This document shows, one piece after another, positions 7,157 to 9,902 of a stretch of DNA of 9,902 nt (the first letter of the stretch is position 1; every line of letters starts with the position of its first letter). This DNA comes from Bacteroides sp. Its GTDB lineage: Bacteria; Bacteroidota; Bacteroidia; Bacteroidales; Bacteroidaceae. The position numbers and the translations under genes were made by a program. The stretch lies in assembly GCA_019412865.1 (NCBI GenBank), contig DXOJ01000246.1:1-9902 (forward strand), in the 5' to 3' direction. Under the pieces are notes generated by a model that had not been told where the DNA came from, ran no database searches, and worked only from the letters and a program-made list of their open reading frames with translations.

Positions 7157-8287
7157 TTATATTTTCAAAAATACTCCATGTTTATACATCATTCGTAATA
7201 TCAGGAATACAATCAAATAGTTGGCAAAGCTAAGCCACACTGCATAGTAGTTTCCCATATACTGTTCCAACCCATAACTGACAGAAGCAGCAATGCAACG
7301 GAAGTTTACCACTTCCCCCAGAATATAAGCTGTTATGGAGTTCATCCCATAAATTTTCAGCCAGTTCAAGCCATTGGAATGTCCTTTATAGTCAATCCAG
7401 TAGTAAAATATTCCCATCAAAAGGAAACAAAGTCCACCAGAGAACAGTGTCATACTACATGTCCATATTCTCTTAATAATAGGCATTTGCAGACTCCAAA
7501 GCAAGGAAGCACCTATCAATGCAACGCCTACCAACAATAGAACCTGTACCACTCGCTTTCTATCAGCTTTTCCCTCTTTCATGATACGCCCGGCAAAAGT
7601 ACCCAGCAACACGGTCACTCCAAAAGTTAGACTGCTTAAAATCCAGGTATAGGTATAATAAGGTGAGAAATGCCAGTTCCCGTCTTCGCTCCAATATGCA
7701 CCGTCGCGGAAATGCCCGAGCACCATACGGTCCACTTTCTCCGCAAAGTTCCCCTCCGGAGTAAAATCTCCCAGAAAAGTCATCGGCACCCAGTATGCCA
7801 AAAGCAACAGACAAGTGACGATGATCTGCCACTTAAAAGAGCAATGCAACAGAGTGACAGATGCAATCAGATATCCGGTCGCTATAGCCTGCAAGGTATT
7901 GGAATACAAGTAAAGCCTTTGAGGGTCAAGTCCCAACAAATTACCTTGCACAATCATACCAAAAATAAAAAGCAGAATAAAACGTTTGATGATTTTACGA
8001 TAAATAGCTCCCTTGTTCGGGTCATCCTTAAACTTGGAAAAAGAAAAAGGCATCGATACCCCTGTCATAAACAAGAAGAGAGGCATGATAATATCCCAGA
8101 AACGGAAACCAACCCATACCTCATGATCAAACTGATACAAAACTGTGTTGAGCCAAGGCAGGTTAAGACAATGCGCCAGGGCAACAAATACCGGTTGAAA
8201 AAAGACTAAAAGAAAAAGGTCGAAACCACGTAAAATGTCAAGGGAAGCTAAACGCCCGGAGGGCGTGGGGGGAATAAGCTTGTTCAT
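7157..8287 (-). CDS. HGSNAT/NagX-like (DUF5009-type) multi-pass membrane acyltransferase
   Basis: This 376-residue inner-membrane protein has about nine or ten hydrophobic segments. The N terminus has SGRLASLDILRGFDLFLL (10-27), and DHEVWVGFRFWDIIMPLFLF (54-73) parallels the human heparan-alpha-glucosaminide N-acetyltransferase segment around its catalytic His, here His55. KRIWTCSMTLFSGGL (about 272-286) and YGMNSITAYILGEV (313-326) are further family motifs. HGSNAT uses cytosolic acetyl-CoA to acetylate terminal glucosamine across a membrane. Bacterial relatives are often found with N-acetylglucosamine or glycan-degradation genes, but their substrates are mostly unproven. A role in acetylating an amino sugar or envelope glycan fits the neighbouring GH95 and GH20 genes, but this is inference. 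It heads the predicted operon and has its own promoter. Confidence 0.85.
   Translation of the reverse strand: MNKLIPPTPSGRLASLDILRGFDLFLLVFFQPVFVALAHCLNLPWLNTVLYQFDHEVWVGFRFWDIIMPLFLFMTGVSMPFSFSKFKDDPNKGAIYRKIIKRFILLFIFGMIVQGNLLGLDPQRLYLYSNTLQAIATGYLIASVTLLHCSFKWQIIVTCLLLLAYWVPMTFLGDFTPEGNFAEKVDRMVLGHFRDGAYWSEDGNWHFSPYYTYTWILSSLTFGVTVLLGTFAGRIMKEGKADRKRVVQVLLLVGVALIGASLLWSLQMPIIKRIWTCSMTLFSGGLCFLLMGIFYYWIDYKGHSNGLNWLKIYGMNSITAYILGEVVNFRCIAASVSYGLEQYMGNYYAVWLSFANYLIVFLILRMMYKHGVFLKI
8252..8272 (-). other. Hairpin and six-C run inside the first codons of the membrane acyltransferase gene
   Basis: In the mRNA, six C (8267-8272) begin about 15 bases after the start codon. They are followed at once by ACGCCC-TCC-GGGCGT (8266-8252), a perfect six-base-pair, GC-rich stem with a three-base loop. 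The bases encode the Pro-Pro-Thr-Pro-Ser-Gly-Arg segment. The element could slow early translation, or may only reflect proline, glycine and arginine codons. Confidence 0.4.
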
Positions 8288-8320
8288 AAAATAGTATTAG
8301 TTAATAATTAGAAATCGCAA

Positions 8321-8351
8321 TAAAGATACGATAAATCTAGGCTATATCAAA
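8321..8351 (-). promoter_or_regulatory. Bacteroides-type promoter for the acyltransferase/GH95/CHR/GH20 operon
   Basis: On the coding strand TTTG (8351-8348) is followed by a 19-base spacer and TATCTTTA (8328-8321), which matches TAnnTTTG at five of the six fixed positions. The spacing equals the consensus for the Bacteroides primary sigma factor. Transcription would begin near 8315, leaving about 28 bases of leader before the ATG at 8287. The -33 box overlaps the last codons of the MutS-like gene. No hairpin terminator separates the two genes, so some read-through is possible. Confidence 0.68.
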
Positions 8352-9649
8352 CCCGACAGTAATTTTTTCACGACCCAATACCCGACTCTGGCCTCTGAAA
8401 TCCCCATCAACAACCGATGAGGACAGACAAACGCATCATCAATAATTTCTGCTTCCATATAATAAAAGCAACAGGAAGAATCCTTTTCAAAGGCTTTCGC
8501 ATATTCCAGAATATGTGTCGATATCAAAAAATGACAATGAGAGAAGCCTTTCAATAATTCATTGACGGCAACGGAGGCTTCAAACGCATCTTTAGCATTC
8601 GTCCCGCGAAACATCTCATCCAATACCACCAAACAGCGTTTTCCGGTCACGGCTTTTTGCATCACGTCTTTAATACGGAGCACTTCCGCCATAAAATGAC
8701 TTCGTCCATCCCGCAAAGAATCCGGCAGATTGATAGAGGTATAAATCCCCTCGTAAAGAGGACAAATCATTGATTTCACAGGAACAGGCAAACCGCAATG
8801 TGCCAACCAGACAGCCAAGGTCAATGCCTTTAAAGTTGTTGACTTTCCCGCCATATTAGAGCCTGTAAAAATGCATATATTTCCCCGGGACATCTGCCAA
8901 CTGTTTGGCTGCGCATCTTTCACAAAAGGATGAACGACTCCCTCCACCGAGAAGTCCATTGTCGGTACCATTACCGGCATACAACAGAAGTTCTTCTCTT
9001 TTGCCACCCGGTGAGCTGTACGGCAAACATCAAGTAGATATATAACAGACAGAAGTTCCTTCAAAGATAACAACCGAGTACACCGGAATAGATAATCGAA
9101 TTTGTCTATGACAAAGTTAGATAGTCGTTTTTCCTCATCAGAGGTCTGCTCCAATACTTCCTCCAATTCACTTCCATGGAGAATATTATCAATCATAGCA
9201 GCAGATTCTTTCATGAGTTGTGGGGCGTCCTGTGGTAGTTCTGTCGCCCATTCCTTCAGACAATGCAAGAGATGAACCACTAATTTCACCCCTCTGCAGA
9301 TCACATAACGGGTCGAATCATATCGCACCAGACGGTCGATAACAGTAGCACATGAAAGTAAAATATGAGCTTCCCGTATCTGGTCACGATAAGCCAGGTA
9401 ATACTCAATAAAATCCAGCTCTTCTTCATTCAAAAGAAGTTCAGGCAAAGCATCCCAGACAATAGCCTTCTGTCTTTTACGGATTTCCCCCAAATCACTT
9501 AGCGGATACATAATCCAGTTCAACATCAGCGCTTTTCCTTCTTTTGTCTCTGTTTTGGAAAACAAAGAGAAAAGAAATTGCTCATTATTAGCAGTCTCTG
9601 TAATGCTTAGATCCGCATAGGTCTGTTTGTCAGTAGCTAGATATACCAT
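8342..9649 (-). CDS. Stand-alone MutS-like ATPase without the mismatch-recognition domain
   Basis: This 435-residue protein carries a helical core (about 25-220, like MutS lever/core domain III) and a complete MutS-type ABC ATPase. It shows GSNMAGKST (Walker A, 263-271), PDSLRDGRSHFMAEVLRI (signature region, about 309-326), CLVVLDEMFRGTN (Walker B with Asp344-Glu345, 339-351), ISTH (switch His379) and GISEARVGYWVVK near the C terminus. True MutS proteins exceed 800 residues and begin with a mismatch-binding domain containing Phe-X-Glu; that domain and the connector are absent. A Smr nuclease domain is also absent, unlike MutS2. It is therefore unlikely to be the canonical mismatch sensor. Its role is unknown; ATP-driven DNA binding or clamp formation is inferred. 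The start is the first ATG of the frame, about 27 bases after a probable transcription start. It lies between pckA and the glycan operon. Confidence 0.9.
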   Translation of the reverse strand: MVYLATDKQTYADLSITETANNEQFLFSLFSKTETKEGKALMLNWIMYPLSDLGEIRKRQKAIVWDALPELLLNEEELDFIEYYLAYRDQIREAHILLSCATVIDRLVRYDSTRYVICRGVKLVVHLLHCLKEWATELPQDAPQLMKESAAMIDNILHGSELEEVLEQTSDEEKRLSNFVIDKFDYLFRCTRLLSLKELLSVIYLLDVCRTAHRVAKEKNFCCMPVMVPTMDFSVEGVVHPFVKDAQPNSWQMSRGNICIFTGSNMAGKSTTLKALTLAVWLAHCGLPVPVKSMICPLYEGIYTSINLPDSLRDGRSHFMAEVLRIKDVMQKAVTGKRCLVVLDEMFRGTNAKDAFEASVAVNELLKGFSHCHFLISTHILEYAKAFEKDSSCCFYYMEAEIIDDAFVCPHRLLMGISEARVGYWVVKKLLSGLI

Positions 9650-9682
9650 AACCGCCTTTAAAGGTTAGTACTCCTGTTTTGG

Positions 9683-9709
9683 CAAATATAGGGAAAAGTT
9701 TTAAACAAA
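9683..9709 (-). promoter_or_regulatory. Candidate promoter of the MutS-like gene
   Basis: TATATTTG (9690-9683 on the coding strand) fits TAnnTTTG perfectly and lies 33 bases before the ATG at 9649. The nearest TTTG upstream (9709-9706) leaves only a 15-base spacer instead of 19-21, so the -33 assignment is uncertain. It sits between the pckA terminator and the gene, where a promoter is needed. Confidence 0.52.
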
Positions 9710-9741
9710 CAGCATTTATTCTCATAGAAAGGCACAGGCAT

Positions 9742-9775
9742 AAACAAAAAAGGCGGTTCGAAATCGAACCGCCTT
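9742..9775 (-). terminator. Rho-independent terminator of pckA
   Basis: On the coding strand AAGGCGGTTCG (9775-9765) pairs perfectly with CGAACCGCCTT (9760-9750) around the four-base loop ATTT, an 11-base-pair stem. It is followed by a T run and GTTT down to 9742. It begins 23 bases after the pckA stop. The other strand has no T run after the stem, so the terminator is directional. Confidence 0.93.
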
Positions 9776-9798
9776 CCATATTATATCTGATTCTCCAA

Positions 9799-9902
9799 TT
9801 AGAGTTTCGGACCAGCAGCAACCAAAGCCTTACCAGCTTCGTTACCAGTAAATTTAGCGAAGTTCTTGATGAAACGTCCAGCCAAATCTTTTGCTTTTTC
9901 TT
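9799..9902 (-). CDS. pckA: C-terminal end of ATP-dependent phosphoenolpyruvate carboxykinase
   Basis: Only the last 33 codons and the TAA are inside the window. The residues include [17 protein letters not shown] and end in [15 protein letters not shown]. The end closely matches the C terminus of ATP-type PEP carboxykinases; the E. coli enzyme ends in ALVAAGPKL. The enzyme interconverts oxaloacetate plus ATP and PEP plus CO2. In Bacteroides it mainly fixes CO2 onto PEP on the way to succinate. The fragment is too short for any catalytic motif, so the call rests on this tail. A strong terminator follows, making it a separate transcription unit from the MutS-like gene. Confidence 0.88.
   Translation of the reverse strand, partial: EKAKDLAGRFIKNFAKFTGNEAGKALVAAGPKL

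Noticed and set aside
9750..9775. Inverted repeat as a transposon end or attachment site
   Set aside because: It is a perfect stem with a four-base loop and a T run immediately after the pckA stop, which is fully explained as a terminator. No transposase or integrase gene is nearby.
9630..9821. Small 63-residue open frame on the - strand spanning the pckA terminator and MutS-like promoter
   Set aside because: It runs across the pckA tail, the terminator hairpin and the promoter, and its product shows no recognisable feature.

Overview
The window looks like chromosomal DNA of a gut Bacteroides or close relative (Bacteroidales). The reasons are a TypA and a PckA of Bacteroides character, secreted host-glycan hydrolases (GH95 and GH20), an HGSNAT/NagX-like membrane acyltransferase family that is common in this order, and candidate promoters of the Bacteroides type (TTTG, then TAnnTTTG) instead of E. 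coli-type -35/-10 boxes. The species cannot be fixed from the sequence alone.

Layout. At the left edge, on the + strand, is almost all of typA/bipA, followed by a strong hairpin-plus-U terminator. Everything else lies on the - strand and is read from right to left. It begins with the last 33 codons of pckA (ATP-dependent PEP carboxykinase) and its terminator. Next is a stand-alone MutS-like ATPase gene with its own candidate promoter. After a 54-base gap with a good Bacteroides promoter comes a compact five-gene run: an HGSNAT/NagX-like membrane protein, a GH95 alpha-L-fucosidase, two short CHR (chromate transporter family) proteins overlapping by four bases, and a GH20 beta-N-acetylhexosaminidase. 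The GH20 gene converges on typA.

Function. The GH95 and GH20 enzymes would remove terminal alpha-L-fucose and beta-linked GlcNAc/GalNAc, as found on mucin O-glycans, milk oligosaccharides and blood-group glycans. The cluster has no SusC/SusD pair, ECF sigma or hybrid two-component regulator in the window, so it looks like an accessory 'trimming' cluster and not a full polysaccharide utilisation locus. The CHR pair inside it and the acyltransferase-like membrane protein at its head have no obvious place in a glycan pathway and are the most open functional question.

The strongest anomaly is in the GH20 gene. As given, it is broken by a one-base deficit in a run of five G (coding strand), exactly at the catalytic HLGGDE motif. 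Restoring one G gives a continuous 524-residue protein with all family motifs. This is a recent mutation, a slippage-prone site or a sequencing/assembly homopolymer error. No gene-free stretch exceeds 150 bases. I saw no tRNA, rRNA, CRISPR array, insertion sequence or phage element. Most of the window is ordinary, and I do not see a clear new multi-gene defence or mobile system.
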